Positions 8,660 to 18,619 are shown, numbered from the stretch's first letter. The stretch: 64,000 nt of DNA from Acinetobacter baretiae (GCF_015627105.1 NZ_VTDM01000009.1:62001-126000); one strand, 5' to 3'. Numbers and translations are program-made. The notes: generated by a model not told the origin, from the sequence alone.

Positions 8660-11485
8660 CTACTCCTTTGGCATAGGGCCAGACATTGAAGAATGTCGAG
8701 AGTCCCCTAATACTGAAATCATGAGCATGGTTGAACCGACCACAGCAAGATATACACCTAAATCAAAAAATACAGCAGAGGCTAAATGTGTTTCTCCAAA
8801 TAAAGGAGGAGAAACATAAATGTGTGCGCTGGTTAAAAATGGACGCATCCAAAACCAAGAGGCAATTCCCGATAGACCTGCAATAATTAATCCTGAACCA
8901 ATCCAAATTTCATATAAACGACCAGATCTGGCACGAATCAAACGTTCTGCACGATCTTGGCCTAATGCAATGTATTGTAGAATTAATGCAATTGCAGTGA
9001 TGAGGCCTGCAATAAAGCCACCCCCTGGATAATTGTGCCCACGCATAAAAATATAAAAACTGACCACCAAGGCAACAGGTAAAATCCATGATGCTGTGGT
9101 TCGCAATAAAAGTGGTGATGGGTTAAAACGATAGGTTAAGCCCTTGGTGGTTTGAGTACCATGAGCTCGCATACCATCCATTAAGCACAGTGTACCTATA
9201 CCTGCAATTCCCAAAACTGTGATTTCACCAAATGTATCGAATCCACGAAAATCGACCAAAATAACATTAACGATATTTGCACCACCACCAAGGGGTAAAG
9301 ATTGTTGAATGAAGAACCACGAGATTGAACTATAGTCACGTGTTAAAATCAGCCAAGTGACCCAACCAATCCCACCACCTGCTGAGATTGCAATGATGGC
9401 ATCTCTCCAACGTCTCGCTTGTGATGATTCATATGGAGTAAGCTGTGGTAGTAGCGATAAGCTCATTAACAGTATGACGGTGGTCACCACATCTACTGTG
9501 ATTTGTGTGAGTGCAAGGTCGGGTGCGCTGAGTGTGGTAAAAGTAATAGAAACCACAAGTCCAACAGCACCACTAATAAGCACAGCTTTAATTCGTTCAT
9601 GATGAAACCATAGCATCATCCAACATGCACTAAACAGTAACAACCAAAGAACAATCGCCAGTATTGGTGCATGCGTAAGTACACGTGTACCTGTGCTAAT
9701 TTGATATGGCAGTAAAGGAATACAAATCATGCAAATGCTAAAAGCAATGACTAAAAATAAATAGCTTTGTAATCGACTGGTTTCCGTGGCCAATTTGATG
9801 CGTCTAGAAAGGGTCTCTAATTGAGATAGCAGTTTTTCAAAAATGAGCTTGCCTTGAATTGGGCCCAAATATTTTTCAAGCTCAATACGGCGAATTTTTC
9901 CGTGTCGAGCTAAGAAGAAGTACATGCTTATTCCACCCACCAAAGCAACAACACTCATGCCTAAAGGAAGGTTAACGCCGTGCCAAATGGCCAAATGCAC
10001 AATATGTGAATTGCTATCGAGTAGAATAGATTGTGTAACGCTATTAACAATATGTTCAGCAAAAAATGCAGGTAGAACACCCACCAAAATACACAAAATG
10101 GCCAGTAATAAAATAGGTGCACGCATACCAAAAGGTGGTTCATGGGCGTGTTTGTTTGGAATATTTTCACCTAAAGCGCCATCAAAAAATATGCCATGAA
10201 TCATGCGGGTTGAGTAGGCGACCGCAAAAATACCTGCAAGTGTTGTAATAATAATGGCAATGGTTAAACTTGTTCCCGAAAATTGAGACACAATTTCGGT
10301 AAAAAACATTTCTTTGGATAAAAAACCATTGGTTAAAGGAACACCTGCCATGGCAGATGCTGTAATAAATGTGAGCGTACCTGTAAATGGAAGAAGTTGC
10401 CAAATGCCTTTGAGCTTACGTAAACTACGGGTTCCCATTTCATGGTCAATGACCCCTGCAATCATAAACAGTGCCGCTTTAAATGTGGCATGATTAATAA
10501 TATGAAAAACTGCAGCAGCCACTGCAAGCGGTGAGCCCATTCCCAATAAACAGACAATCAACCCTAAATGACTAATGGTTGAATATGCCAATAAGCCTTT
10601 GAGATCTTCTTTAAAGATGGCAAAAAATGCTCCAATAAAGAAAGTAATCAGGCCAACACTAGTAACAATAGTATGGAATAAGCCAAATCCAACAAAAATA
10701 GGAAGTAAGCGAGCAATGAGAAAAATACCTGCTTTAACCATCGTTGCTGAATGTAAATAGGCCGATACAGGTGTTGGGGCTGCCATGGCATTTGGTAGCC
10801 AAAAATGAAATGGAAACTGCGCACTTTTTGTAAATGCACCTAGTAAGATCAGGAGCATAGCAGGGGTGAACAAGGCATGTTGTTGTAAGCTTGAGCCCAT
10901 GGCTAAAATACTATGAATTTGGTACGTACCTGCCATTTGTCCAAGTAATACAAATCCACCGAGTAAAGCAAGCCCTCCCATACCCGTAATGGTCAATGCC
11001 ATCCGTGCACCACGTTGTGCTGCATCGTATTGATGCCAATAAGACACCAATAAAAACGATGAAATGCTGGTAAGCTCCCAAAAAACCAGTAAAACAATCA
11101 GATTATCTGAAAGTGAAATACCGAGCATGGCTGCCATAAAGAGGTTTAATAAGATATATAACTTACTTAACGAGCTATTTTTACTTAAATAATAATAAGC
11201 ATAAATAAAAATAAGAGTGCCAATACCACTAATGAGTAGTGCAAAAAGCCATGCTATGGCATCTAATCGAAAACTTAAATTAATACCTAATTGGGGTAAC
11301 CAGTCCCAATGCTGTAAAATAGTGTGTCCCTGTAAGATTGGGTCTGCTTGACTGAGCAATAGAATAAAACAACTTAAACTAATAGCGACAGCCACCAGCA
11401 TTTTGGCGAGGCGGTGAGCTTTATTGAATAACGCACTGAGTCCAGTACCTAACAATAAAGGTAAAATGATGATAATGGCCAGCAC
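8660..11485 (-). CDS. mrpA: Mrp/Pha-type cation/H+ antiporter, fused subunits A and B
   Basis: Largest subunit of the antiporter, 941 residues from the chosen start. The first two thirds are a NuoL-like 14-helix module (for example GAFTKSAQFPFHFWLPNAMAAPTPVSAYLHSATMV). The C-terminal third holds the MrpB part, including LRTTASWILPVALVVSFYIF and GHNYPGGGFIAGLI. The A-B fusion gives a six-gene operon as in Pha-type systems. A GTG at 11485 is preferred because AAGGA lies seven bases upstream and a membrane helix begins at once; an in-frame ATG at 11635 would add 50 residues without a visible ribosome-binding site. The complex exchanges Na+ or K+ for H+ and supports growth at high pH or salt in known cases; the ion here is not visible from sequence. 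Confidence 0.93.
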   Translation of the reverse strand: MLAIIIILPLLLGTGLSALFNKAHRLAKMLVAVAISLSCFILLLSQADPILQGHTILQHWDWLPQLGINLSFRLDAIAWLFALLISGIGTLIFIYAYYYLSKNSSLSKLYILLNLFMAAMLGISLSDNLIVLLVFWELTSISSFLLVSYWHQYDAAQRGARMALTITGMGGLALLGGFVLLGQMAGTYQIHSILAMGSSLQQHALFTPAMLLILLGAFTKSAQFPFHFWLPNAMAAPTPVSAYLHSATMVKAGIFLIARLLPIFVGFGLFHTIVTSVGLITFFIGAFFAIFKEDLKGLLAYSTISHLGLIVCLLGMGSPLAVAAAVFHIINHATFKAALFMIAGVIDHEMGTRSLRKLKGIWQLLPFTGTLTFITASAMAGVPLTNGFLSKEMFFTEIVSQFSGTSLTIAIIITTLAGIFAVAYSTRMIHGIFFDGALGENIPNKHAHEPPFGMRAPILLLAILCILVGVLPAFFAEHIVNSVTQSILLDSNSHIVHLAIWHGVNLPLGMSVVALVGGISMYFFLARHGKIRRIELEKYLGPIQGKLIFEKLLSQLETLSRRIKLATETSRLQSYLFLVIAFSICMICIPLLPYQISTGTRVLTHAPILAIVLWLLLFSACWMMLWFHHERIKAVLISGAVGLVVSITFTTLSAPDLALTQITVDVVTTVILLMSLSLLPQLTPYESSQARRWRDAIIAISAGGGIGWVTWLILTRDYSSISWFFIQQSLPLGGGANIVNVILVDFRGFDTFGEITVLGIAGIGTLCLMDGMRAHGTQTTKGLTYRFNPSPLLLRTTASWILPVALVVSFYIFMRGHNYPGGGFIAGLITAIALILQYIALGQDRAERLIRARSGRLYEIWIGSGLIIAGLSGIASWFWMRPFLTSAHIYVSPPLFGETHLASAVFFDLGVYLAVVGSTMLMISVLGDSRHSSMSGPMPKE

Positions 11486-12253
11486 GCTTGTATCCTTATT
11501 TTGATGTAGGCATGTGCCTGGTGAATCTTTTCTTTTAAAATTTAGAGGTTTGCAAAGAGAAATCCAATATTCAAATTTTAAAAGCCACTGACTGTATTTT
11601 ACTTGATTGACATAAAATAACAGGCCGAGGGTCATCAGACGGTATCAGGTGATATTGTAATCAATAAACCCTGTCAAATTCGAGTTTTTTAACATTAAAA
11701 AACAGCAGGATTGGTAAAAACAGCTTTATTTTAACATGATTCATTTTTATGCGTGATAGATTGAATCAATAGTGAGCATTTTAAAAAACTTTAACCCAAA
11801 AAAGTGCAAATCTGCTATCTTATAGGCGTGGTAACACGGGTGTGACATCTGCGATGTTAGGCCAAAGTCTTAATGTATGATGCATATTTTTTGTAGAGCA
11901 AAAGATCAATCAGTGTTAGTTTACATGGTCAGATTGACAGTATGATGATCGATTCTTGCAGTGGTTTATCTCGATACAAAAACCATGTGTTGTCATGATT
12001 TGGTTGTGCATATTGCAAGAATCAAGGAAAGAACTTACACCTGATGCCCATAAGTTGTTGAGTATATTGAGTGTAAAAACATGTACTGCAATGTGAGTGG
12101 TACATATGAAACATTGATACCATGAAATATGGTCAACATGCCAGCAAATGATGAAAAAGCGAGCTACGTAGAAACATAATGTTTTATACACGCATTATAC
12201 TTTGTAGTCAGTGAATGAGCCCGTCTAAAATGGATGAAATAGGAAAACCGAAT
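11486..12253. other. Long non-coding divergent region between mrpA and fba
   Basis: This 768-base stretch separates the divergent mrp operon and fba and should hold both promoters. No ORF in it looks coding: the minus-strand frame at 11916-12191 has unlike-protein composition and no ribosome-binding site. It does hold several inverted repeats: GATTCTTGCA at 11951-11960 matched perfectly by TGCAAGAATC at 12014-12023, a nested TGGTTT / AAACCA pair, and ACCAT / ATGGT around 12119-12133. A TATACT at about 12197-12202 could be a -10 for fba, but no good -35 accompanies it. Confidence 0.5.
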
Positions 12254-13333
12254 ATGTCTAAGATTTTTGATTTTGTAAAACCTGGTGTAATTACTGGTGA
12301 TGACGTTCAAAAAGTATTTGCTGTTGCTAAAGAAAATGCTTTTGCTCTACCTGCGGTGAACTGTGTAGGTACAGATTCAATCAATGCAACGCTTGAAGCT
12401 GCTGCAAAAGTGAAAGCACCAGTCATCATTCAATTTTCAAATGGCGGTGCAACATTTATTGCAGGAAAAGGGTTGAAAACAGAACAACCTCATGGCGCAG
12501 CAATTTTAGGTGCAATTTCTGGTGCTCAGCATGTACATTTAGTTGCTGAACATTATGGCGTACCTGTAATTTTACATACAGATCACTGTGCCAAAAAACT
12601 ATTGCCATGGATTGATGGTTTGCTCGATGCAGGTGAAAAGCATTTTGCAGCTACAGGTAAACCTTTATTTTCTTCACATATGATTGACCTATCAGAAGAG
12701 TCTTTAGAAGAAAACATCGAAATTTGTGCTCAATATCTAGAACGTATGTCAAAAATTGATATGACTTTAGAAATTGAGTTGGGTTGTACAGGTGGTGAAG
12801 AAGATGGCGTAGACAATAGTCATATGGATGCTTCTGCACTGTATACACAACCAGAAGATGTGGATTATGCATATCAAAAACTCAGTGCAATTAGCCCACG
12901 TTTTACCATTGCAGCATCATTTGGTAATGTACATGGTGTTTACAAACCAGGAAATGTAAAATTAACGCCAACAATTTTACGTGATTCACAAGATTACGTG
13001 AGCAAAAAACATGATCTACCACACAATAGTTTAGATTTTGTATTCCATGGTGGTTCAGGTTCTTCTGCACAAGAAATTGAAGAATCTATTGGCTATGGTG
13101 TGATTAAAATGAACATTGATACAGATACCCAGTGGGCAAATTGGCAAGGTGTGCTTGAATTCTATAAAAAGAATGAAGCTTATTTGCAAAGCCAGTTGGG
13201 TAACCCTGAAGGTGCAGATAAACCGAATAAAAAATTCTATGATCCACGTGTTTGGCTACGTGCAGCACAAACATCAATGGTGACACGTTTAGAGCAGGCA
13301 TTTGAAGAGTTAAATAGCGTTGACCGCAACTAA
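12254..13333 (+). CDS. fbaA: Class II fructose-bisphosphate aldolase, E. coli FbaA type (class IIA)
   Basis: Zinc-dependent aldolase that reversibly splits fructose 1,6-bisphosphate into glyceraldehyde 3-phosphate and DHAP in the cytoplasm. The 359-residue product closely follows E. coli FbaA throughout: it begins MSKIFDFVKPGVITGDD, has the catalytic and zinc region VILHTDHCAKKLLPWIDGLL, the acidic GCTGGEEDGVDNS loop, and NFVFHGGSGS-like HGGSGSS near the C-terminus. The start at 12254 matches E. coli and has AGGA upstream; the longer reading from 12215 adds 13 residues absent from the family. It stands alone, with its own terminator. The class IIA subtype is discussed in the findings. Confidence 0.95.
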   Translation: MSKIFDFVKPGVITGDDVQKVFAVAKENAFALPAVNCVGTDSINATLEAAAKVKAPVIIQFSNGGATFIAGKGLKTEQPHGAAILGAISGAQHVHLVAEHYGVPVILHTDHCAKKLLPWIDGLLDAGEKHFAATGKPLFSSHMIDLSEESLEENIEICAQYLERMSKIDMTLEIELGCTGGEEDGVDNSHMDASALYTQPEDVDYAYQKLSAISPRFTIAASFGNVHGVYKPGNVKLTPTILRDSQDYVSKKHDLPHNSLDFVFHGGSGSSAQEIEESIGYGVIKMNIDTDTQWANWQGVLEFYKKNEAYLQSQLGNPEGADKPNKKFYDPRVWLRAAQTSMVTRLEQAFEELNSVDRN

Positions 13334-13350
13334 AATTTAATTCATGAGAT

Positions 13351-13383
13351 AAAAAAACCGAGCAATGATGCTCGGTTTTTTTT
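13351..13383. terminator. Bidirectional intrinsic terminator after fbaA
   Basis: Seven A, stem ACCGAGCA / TGCTCGGT with loop ATGA, then eight T. It lies between convergent fbaA and the lipoprotein gene and works on both strands by geometry. Confidence 0.9.
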
Positions 13384-13401
13384 ATTTATATTGGTTCGAT
13401 A

Positions 13402-13815
13402 TTATTTTTTTAATTGTACAATTTCTTTGACTTTTTCATTTTCGTCATAAGTCACTTGATAAGCAATATCTTTACCATCAAAGGCTGTTTCTGTTGGTGT
13501 GCCGACAATTTCCCACAGTCCGAGTGTGGCAACATCTGCTACACCATGAAAGAATGCACGCCCAATTTTAGCGCCTTTGCCATAACCTTGTTTAAATGAA
13601 TACACATCAACACGGGTATTGTCATTTCGTTTTTCTGTACTGACAGGAACACCAAACTCGGCAACAATTACAGCACGTGGCATGCCTGATACAAGAAGTG
13701 ATACATTTTTCTTATCGGGTTGTTTTGCCGCCATAAATACAGAACAACCAGCGCTCATGAGTACAGTAAAAGTCATGATGATGGCAGTGACAAGTTTTAG
13801 TATAGTGTGTTGCAT
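13402..13815 (-). CDS. Putative lipoprotein of unknown function
   Basis: The 137-residue product begins with a basic, hydrophobic signal sequence ending in the lipobox LMSAGC, so lipidation at Cys24 is expected. The mature part contains a segment (VSGMPRAVIVAEFGVPVS, about residues 42-59) that resembles the short helix-turn region of SmpA/BamE-type small lipoproteins, but overall identity is too weak to call BamE. A glycine-rich stretch and GLWEIVGTPTE follow. It is a single gene with its own terminator on one side and a divergent short gap to the next receptor. Function unknown. Confidence 0.8.
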   Translation of the reverse strand: MQHTILKLVTAIIMTFTVLMSAGCSVFMAAKQPDKKNVSLLVSGMPRAVIVAEFGVPVSTEKRNDNTRVDVYSFKQGYGKGAKIGRAFFHGVADVATLGLWEIVGTPTETAFDGKDIAYQVTYDENEKVKEIVQLKK

Positions 13816-13922
13816 GGTTTACCCCTTAAAATAAGTGGGGTAATTTATATTAAATTTGATTAAATTCATAGGGTTAAGTTAAATATATAAGCTATTTTAT
13901 GATTTTAAATGAATGAAAGCAC

Positions 13923-13947
13923 AAAGTAGATCACTAGGATCTACTTT
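13923..13947 (-). terminator. Probable terminator of the first TonB receptor gene
   Basis: Perfect 10-base arms AAAGTAGATC and GATCTACTTT around a five-base loop lie directly after the receptor stop. On the minus strand the stem is followed by a T-rich TTTGTGCTTTC. The tract is interrupted, so the terminator may be moderate. Confidence 0.55.
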
Positions 13948-13957
13948 GGCTAGTTGG

Positions 13958-16147
13958 TTAGTATTTAAATTTGAGTGAGAAGTTGATTTGGCGTGGGTTA
14001 CCTAGCGTAACAACGCGGTCATCATTGTTTGTATTGGCAAATGTTCCTGCATAATATTCTTTATTAAATAAGTTGCGTATAGACAGTTGTGCACCCCAAT
14101 GTAAAGCGTTATAGCCTGCTTCTGTATCAAATAAAGCATAACGTGGTAGTTTTACAGAGGTATCACCAATAATAGGTTTTGAGCTTTCACCTCGTACACC
14201 ACCACCAATATACCAACCTAGACTATCACTTTGTGTATAGTATCGAGTAGATAAGCTATAGGTGTTTTCAGGTGTATTTTCAATACGTCGACCGACACGC
14301 TCAGGTCGAGTATCTTTACTGGTTTTTGCTTCATACATGTGACCAAAAGAGGCATTGACACGTAATTGGTCAGAGATATTGGCCGCAAGTTCAGTTTCAA
14401 TCCCTTTGGTTCTTTGCTGACCCTCGGCAATGTTAAAACTGGTTGCTGTCGGATCACGTACGAGTACGTTGTCTAGTGTTAAATTATACCAAGCAATACT
14501 ACCTTGTAAGCTTTGGCTGTCATTTTGGAATTTAAAGCCAGTTTCAAATTGTTTGCCTTTTTGTGGGTCAAATGGGGAACCCATTTTGTCTGTACCTGAG
14601 TTTGGCAAGAAAGACGTTGAATAACTTGCATATGGTGAAACCCAGTTATTGATATTGTAAAGAACGGAGGCACTACCCGAGAAAGCATCTGTACTTTTTG
14701 GTGTAGTTTTTTTGCCTGTTAATCGGTTCTCTGTACTGGTTTTTGACCAGTCATAGCGACCTGCCAAATTGACAATCAAATTGTCTTGAATAAAGATTTG
14801 ATCTCGTAAATAAATGCCTGCAAATTGAGTGGTATCAATTTTATCGGTATTGTTGCTCGCATCGGTTGCTTTTTTATAGCTAGGTTTATAATTTCTGTTG
14901 CTACAGTCAACATTTGTGCCATATACAGGATTGAAAACATTTAAATTACTAATGGCACAGTCGTAGCTGTTCATTTTTCGTTGATCATGTAAACCATCAA
15001 TACCGATCAAGAGATGATGACTCATGTTTTGAAAATCAAAATTTCGTTTTAATTGGTTATCTAGTGTGTAAATTCGGTTGTTTGCATCTTGTAGGTTAGA
15101 GGTGCGCAGTATAGAGGTGAGCTTGTTATTGCTCCAACGGTCGATGGTAATGAAGTTACCATCATTGCTTGCATTTCTAACTGCAAAATTTTGTTCAAAC
15201 TGCCAGTCATTGTCAAATTTATAACTAAATGTATAACCTACACGATAGACATCTGCTTTATAAGGCCCTGCTTGAGGTTCGCCAATAAATAAGTTTCTTT
15301 GAATTTCACCATTAGGATTATTTCTTATTGTACCTGCAGCGGGTAGCCCTTGTATTCGTAAATACTCGCGATGTTGGTAACTTGCAATCACAGACAATGC
15401 TGCTCGATCGCCTAAATCAAAATTATATGATGGTGAAATAAAGAAATCTTTAAAGTAAAGTTTATCAATTTCATCTTTTCGATCAGAGACACGACCTGCT
15501 AAACGAAAAGCCCCTTCTTTGGTTTGATTGGGGCTATAGTTTAGATCAAATTGGGCTTGTTTAAAGTTATAACTACCATAAGTGAGGTCAAGATTGGCAA
15601 AAGAATTTGCGGTCGGGCGTTTCGTGACTAAGTTGACAATACCTCCCGGTAATGATTGTCCAAAGTTAACAGACGCAGGGCCCTTAATTACTTGTACTTG
15701 ATCGATTCCTGATAAATCTACCGCAACATCTGAACCACCTGATGCTGTTAAATTGGTTTGTCTTAAACCATCAATATAAATTTGATTAGATGCATTTTGT
15801 CCTCGAATAATAATATCGTCGAGTCCACGGCGACCACGATAACCTGCAGATACCCCCGCAATATCACTGACTGCATCGACTAAAGTGAAAGCCTGTTTTT
15901 GATTTAATTGTTCTGAAGTGACAACACTGACGGATTGTGCTGTTTTAAATAATGGCGTCTCTGATTTTAAACCTGATGCAGCAGTTTTTGCAGCATAATT
16001 GGTATTGCCATTGGTTTCAGCTGTAACGGCAAGAGTAGGTAGGGTTTCTGTTGTATGGGTGTTTGATGCGGCATGTAGATGCGCGGCCGACACACATAAA
16101 ATGGAACATATCGATAAATGTAGTGATTTTTTTTTGAACTTATACAT
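13958..16147 (-). CDS. TonB-dependent siderophore receptor
   Basis: Outer-membrane active transporter for a ferric siderophore. The 729-residue protein has a signal peptide ending at about Ala26, a TonB-box-like TLPTLAVTAE at 35-44, a plug domain (about 60-165, with AQSVSVVT, GVSAGYRGRRGLDDIIIRGQ and GPASVNFGQSLPGGIVNLVTK) and a C-terminal 22-strand barrel ending in the aromatic LKFKY. The plug places it in the FhuA/FoxA-like siderophore receptor group; the ligand cannot be read from sequence. A Fur-box-like site lies just upstream of the start. It resembles the receptor at 28164-30236 closely enough to be a paralogue. Confidence 0.93.
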   Translation of the reverse strand: MYKFKKKSLHLSICSILCVSAAHLHAASNTHTTETLPTLAVTAETNGNTNYAAKTAASGLKSETPLFKTAQSVSVVTSEQLNQKQAFTLVDAVSDIAGVSAGYRGRRGLDDIIIRGQNASNQIYIDGLRQTNLTASGGSDVAVDLSGIDQVQVIKGPASVNFGQSLPGGIVNLVTKRPTANSFANLDLTYGSYNFKQAQFDLNYSPNQTKEGAFRLAGRVSDRKDEIDKLYFKDFFISPSYNFDLGDRAALSVIASYQHREYLRIQGLPAAGTIRNNPNGEIQRNLFIGEPQAGPYKADVYRVGYTFSYKFDNDWQFEQNFAVRNASNDGNFITIDRWSNNKLTSILRTSNLQDANNRIYTLDNQLKRNFDFQNMSHHLLIGIDGLHDQRKMNSYDCAISNLNVFNPVYGTNVDCSNRNYKPSYKKATDASNNTDKIDTTQFAGIYLRDQIFIQDNLIVNLAGRYDWSKTSTENRLTGKKTTPKSTDAFSGSASVLYNINNWVSPYASYSTSFLPNSGTDKMGSPFDPQKGKQFETGFKFQNDSQSLQGSIAWYNLTLDNVLVRDPTATSFNIAEGQQRTKGIETELAANISDQLRVNASFGHMYEAKTSKDTRPERVGRRIENTPENTYSLSTRYYTQSDSLGWYIGGGVRGESSKPIIGDTSVKLPRYALFDTEAGYNALHWGAQLSIRNLFNKEYYAGTFANTNNDDRVVTLGNPRQINFSLKFKY

Positions 16148-16169
16148 GATTTTTTAAGCTATTTTTAAT

Positions 16170-16188
16170 AATAACAATTTACATTATC
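16170..16188 (-). promoter_or_regulatory. Fur-box-like site upstream of the first siderophore receptor
   Basis: Read on the minus strand the site is GATAATGTAAATTGTTATT, matching the classical 19-base Fur consensus at 14 positions. It lies 22-41 bases upstream of the receptor ATG, where it could cover the promoter. Iron-dependent repression by Fur is the expected effect. Confidence 0.55.
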
Positions 16189-16364
16189 ATAAATGTTTAT
16201 TTTATAAAATAGCCTAGTCAAGGCAAAAAAATGAATTGTATTGTTAAAGAATGTATTATTTTTTATAAGTTTATGTTTAGATTAGTATTTTATTATTTTT
16301 AATTTTTAGTACATTATTTTTAATTTTTTATAAGATTTTGATTTATTTAAATAAATAAATTTAT

Positions 16365-17831
16365 CTATTTTTTATTTAATTTTTCGATGAGATCGTAAAT
16401 ATGATGAATATTGAGACTTTTTTTGGCGCGTGTGCAAGCCACATACAGTAAACGTAGTTCTTCATCACTAATTTTATAGTCATGCGGATTAACTTTAAAT
16501 TGATAATCATCTTCAAGATGAACTCTGTCCCACTCTAGACCTTTGGCTTTGTGCGCTGTAGAAATGACATAATCTGCTTGTTCAATGGGTGTGATTTGGT
16601 GTAATGCTTTTTTAAGTGGAGATGTACCATGCTCATCAACCAGACGGACAAGTGGCTTAATGTCACTACCTTCGTGTGTTTCACAGTACTCATGTACATC
16701 ATTCCATGAATTAAACCAAGCCAATTCAGGAACATCTACAACACGTTTGCCTTGTTTAAGCATGGTGGCTGCATCAATAAAGCGTCCTAGTCGGGCATGA
16801 TCTGCCTGCAAGCTGACTCGATCACCACGAATTAACCCCGATAACAGTAGCTCCATTGCTCTAGCATTGGTTCGACATAAAATGGCATCGTGTTTTTTAT
16901 GGTGTGGTGAATGAACAACGTTCGACAGGGCATGTGGATTACCTTGTAAAGGCACTGTTTCTTTTAGATCACGCAGTAATAAATTTGCAACCTCTGCAAT
17001 GTCTTGCCCAAAACGAAAGGATGTCGTGAGTCGAGATTCAGGTAGAGGCATTTTTTGCATTGCATTGACTGCACCGCGCCATGCATAGATTTGTTGGTGT
17101 GCATCACCGACATAAATGACTTGGCTGTGTTGTTGTTTGAGTAAAATGCCAAGCATAAGTGGGTCTGCATCTTGCGCTTCATCAAATAAAACGTAATCTG
17201 TAGGAATAATGGGCTCAGAGAGTGCCCATAATTTTAAGTAAATATCGTGCCCAATACCTGCTTCGTGCTGTGGATGAATGGACTCAAGCCAACGCCGTTC
17301 TAAAAATGGGTATAAGTATTGTTGTAAAGCCTCAATATCATCTGTGTGTAACCAAGAGGGTGCTTGAATATGCCTTGGTGCAGGGTATTGCGAATTGGTT
17401 GAACAAAAATATCCTACTGCGTTACTGACTAGACTGGCAAGACGGCTTGGCAGGATGGTGTATCGCTCGTAGCGTCCACCCATGAGTCGACGTAACGTTA
17501 GTGGTTCTAAGCGGTAAGATTTGGCTAAAAAGCTTGGACTTAAACGTGGCAGGCGAAGTTTGTCTGTAATGGCGCGAGGTACATTTCTAAATGCTAAAGA
17601 GTGAAAGGTACGACTATCTACACGGCCTTGAAATTTTTGTTTCGCTTCGGCTGCAATGGTTTTATTAAATGCTAAATACATGCCCTTTTTATGGGGTAAT
17701 GCCTGACTGATCATTTGTAAGGTAGTGGTTTTACCTGTACCTGCGTACGCCACAATTTTAAATGATTGGCCATGTTTAGCCATGTCAAGGGCATGTGTTT
17801 GTTCTGCTGTTGGCTGTATGGTTTGGTTCAT
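16365..17831 (-). CDS. UvrD/Rep-like superfamily 1 DNA helicase
   Basis: An ATP-dependent DNA helicase or helicase-like translocase of 488 residues, shorter than UvrD (about 720). Motif I AYAGTGKTT (about 28-36), motif II FDEAQDA, motif III VGDAHQQIYAWRGA, motif IV TTSFRFG, motif V STAHKAKGLEWD and motif VI LLYVACTRAKK are all present, so it should be active as an ATPase. Domain layout resembles compact UvrD_C_2 / FBH1-like helicases rather than UvrD. The ATG overlaps the hisIE stop (TAATG), suggesting coupled translation with a histidine gene. The cellular role is not known. Confidence 0.85.
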   Translation of the reverse strand: MNQTIQPTAEQTHALDMAKHGQSFKIVAYAGTGKTTTLQMISQALPHKKGMYLAFNKTIAAEAKQKFQGRVDSRTFHSLAFRNVPRAITDKLRLPRLSPSFLAKSYRLEPLTLRRLMGGRYERYTILPSRLASLVSNAVGYFCSTNSQYPAPRHIQAPSWLHTDDIEALQQYLYPFLERRWLESIHPQHEAGIGHDIYLKLWALSEPIIPTDYVLFDEAQDADPLMLGILLKQQHSQVIYVGDAHQQIYAWRGAVNAMQKMPLPESRLTTSFRFGQDIAEVANLLLRDLKETVPLQGNPHALSNVVHSPHHKKHDAILCRTNARAMELLLSGLIRGDRVSLQADHARLGRFIDAATMLKQGKRVVDVPELAWFNSWNDVHEYCETHEGSDIKPLVRLVDEHGTSPLKKALHQITPIEQADYVISTAHKAKGLEWDRVHLEDDYQFKVNPHDYKISDEELRLLYVACTRAKKSLNIHHIYDLIEKLNKK

Positions 17832-18619
17832 TAAGTGGTTCGATTGGCTTTTTCTACAAGTCCTGATAGCCCCTGACGACGTGCTAATTCATTGAGAACG
17901 TCTTGTGGGTTGAGGTCGAAATAACCTAAAACGACAAGGCTATGAAACCAAAGATCTGCTGTTTCATAGATCAGGTCATTTTTTTGATCTATATGTGGCA
18001 TTTGCGCTAAATCTTTAGCCGCAATGATGGTTTCAATCGATTCTTCACCGACTTTTTCTAAAATTTTGTTCAAACCTTTTTGATATAGTTTTGCAACATA
18101 TGATTGATCGGGGTCTGAAGTTTTGCGTTCAATCATCATCTTGCCTAAATAGTCGAGAATTTCTACAGATTCGGCATGTGATGTTGAGCTAGACATGATT
18201 TGCGTGTGTGTATGGTGAGTGGTCGTGCTGGTTTGGTAGATGTCTTTTGGGTCTTTCTTTGGTGCATCAACAATTTGCCAACCTTGCGGTGTTAATGTAC
18301 GGTAAAAGCAAGATTCGCGTCCTGTATGGCAGGCGATCCCACCGTGTTGTTCAATCTGTAATACAATTACATCTGCATCACAATCAAGGCGTATTTCATG
18401 TACGGTTTGAAAGTGTCCAGACTCTTCACCTTTATGCCATAGTTTTTGACGTGAACGAGAATAATACACGGCTTGATTTTTTTCTGCAGTGAGTTGTAAT
18501 GATTCACGATTCATCCATGCGACCATCAATACACGGCCTGTTTGGTGATGCTGTGCAATGGCAGGAATGAGGCCTTGCGCATTAAATTTCACGTCATCTA
18601 GCCATTGTGTATTGTTCAT
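17831..18619 (-). CDS. hisIE: Bifunctional phosphoribosyl-AMP cyclohydrolase / phosphoribosyl-ATP pyrophosphatase
   Basis: Catalyses steps two and three of histidine biosynthesis. The N-terminal HisI half (about 1-130) carries the Zn/Mg motifs [29 protein letters not shown] and the [12 protein letters not shown] segment. The C-terminal HisE half (about 145-262) is an all-alpha MazG-like domain with [15 protein letters not shown] and [14 protein letters not shown]. The halves are joined by a short Ser/Thr/His-rich linker near residue 130-145. It is separated from other his genes here and is coupled to the helicase gene downstream through TAATG. Confidence 0.93.
   Translation of the reverse strand: MNNTQWLDDVKFNAQGLIPAIAQHHQTGRVLMVAWMNRESLQLTAEKNQAVYYSRSRQKLWHKGEESGHFQTVHEIRLDCDADVIVLQIEQHGGIACHTGRESCFYRTLTPQGWQIVDAPKKDPKDIYQTSTTTHHTHTQIMSSSTSHAESVEILDYLGKMMIERKTSDPDQSYVAKLYQKGLNKILEKVGEESIETIIAAKDLAQMPHIDQKNDLIYETADLWFHSLVVLGYFDLNPQDVLNELARRQGLSGLVEKANRTT

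Noticed and set aside
11486-11635. N-terminal extension of mrpA starting at ATG 11635
   Set aside because: The 50 residues are unlike the family N-terminus, and a GTG at 11485 has a well-placed ribosome-binding site.
11916-12191. 91-codon minus-strand ORF upstream of fbaA
   Set aside because: Cys/His/Trp-rich composition, no ribosome-binding site, and it overlaps inverted repeats of the fbaA upstream region.
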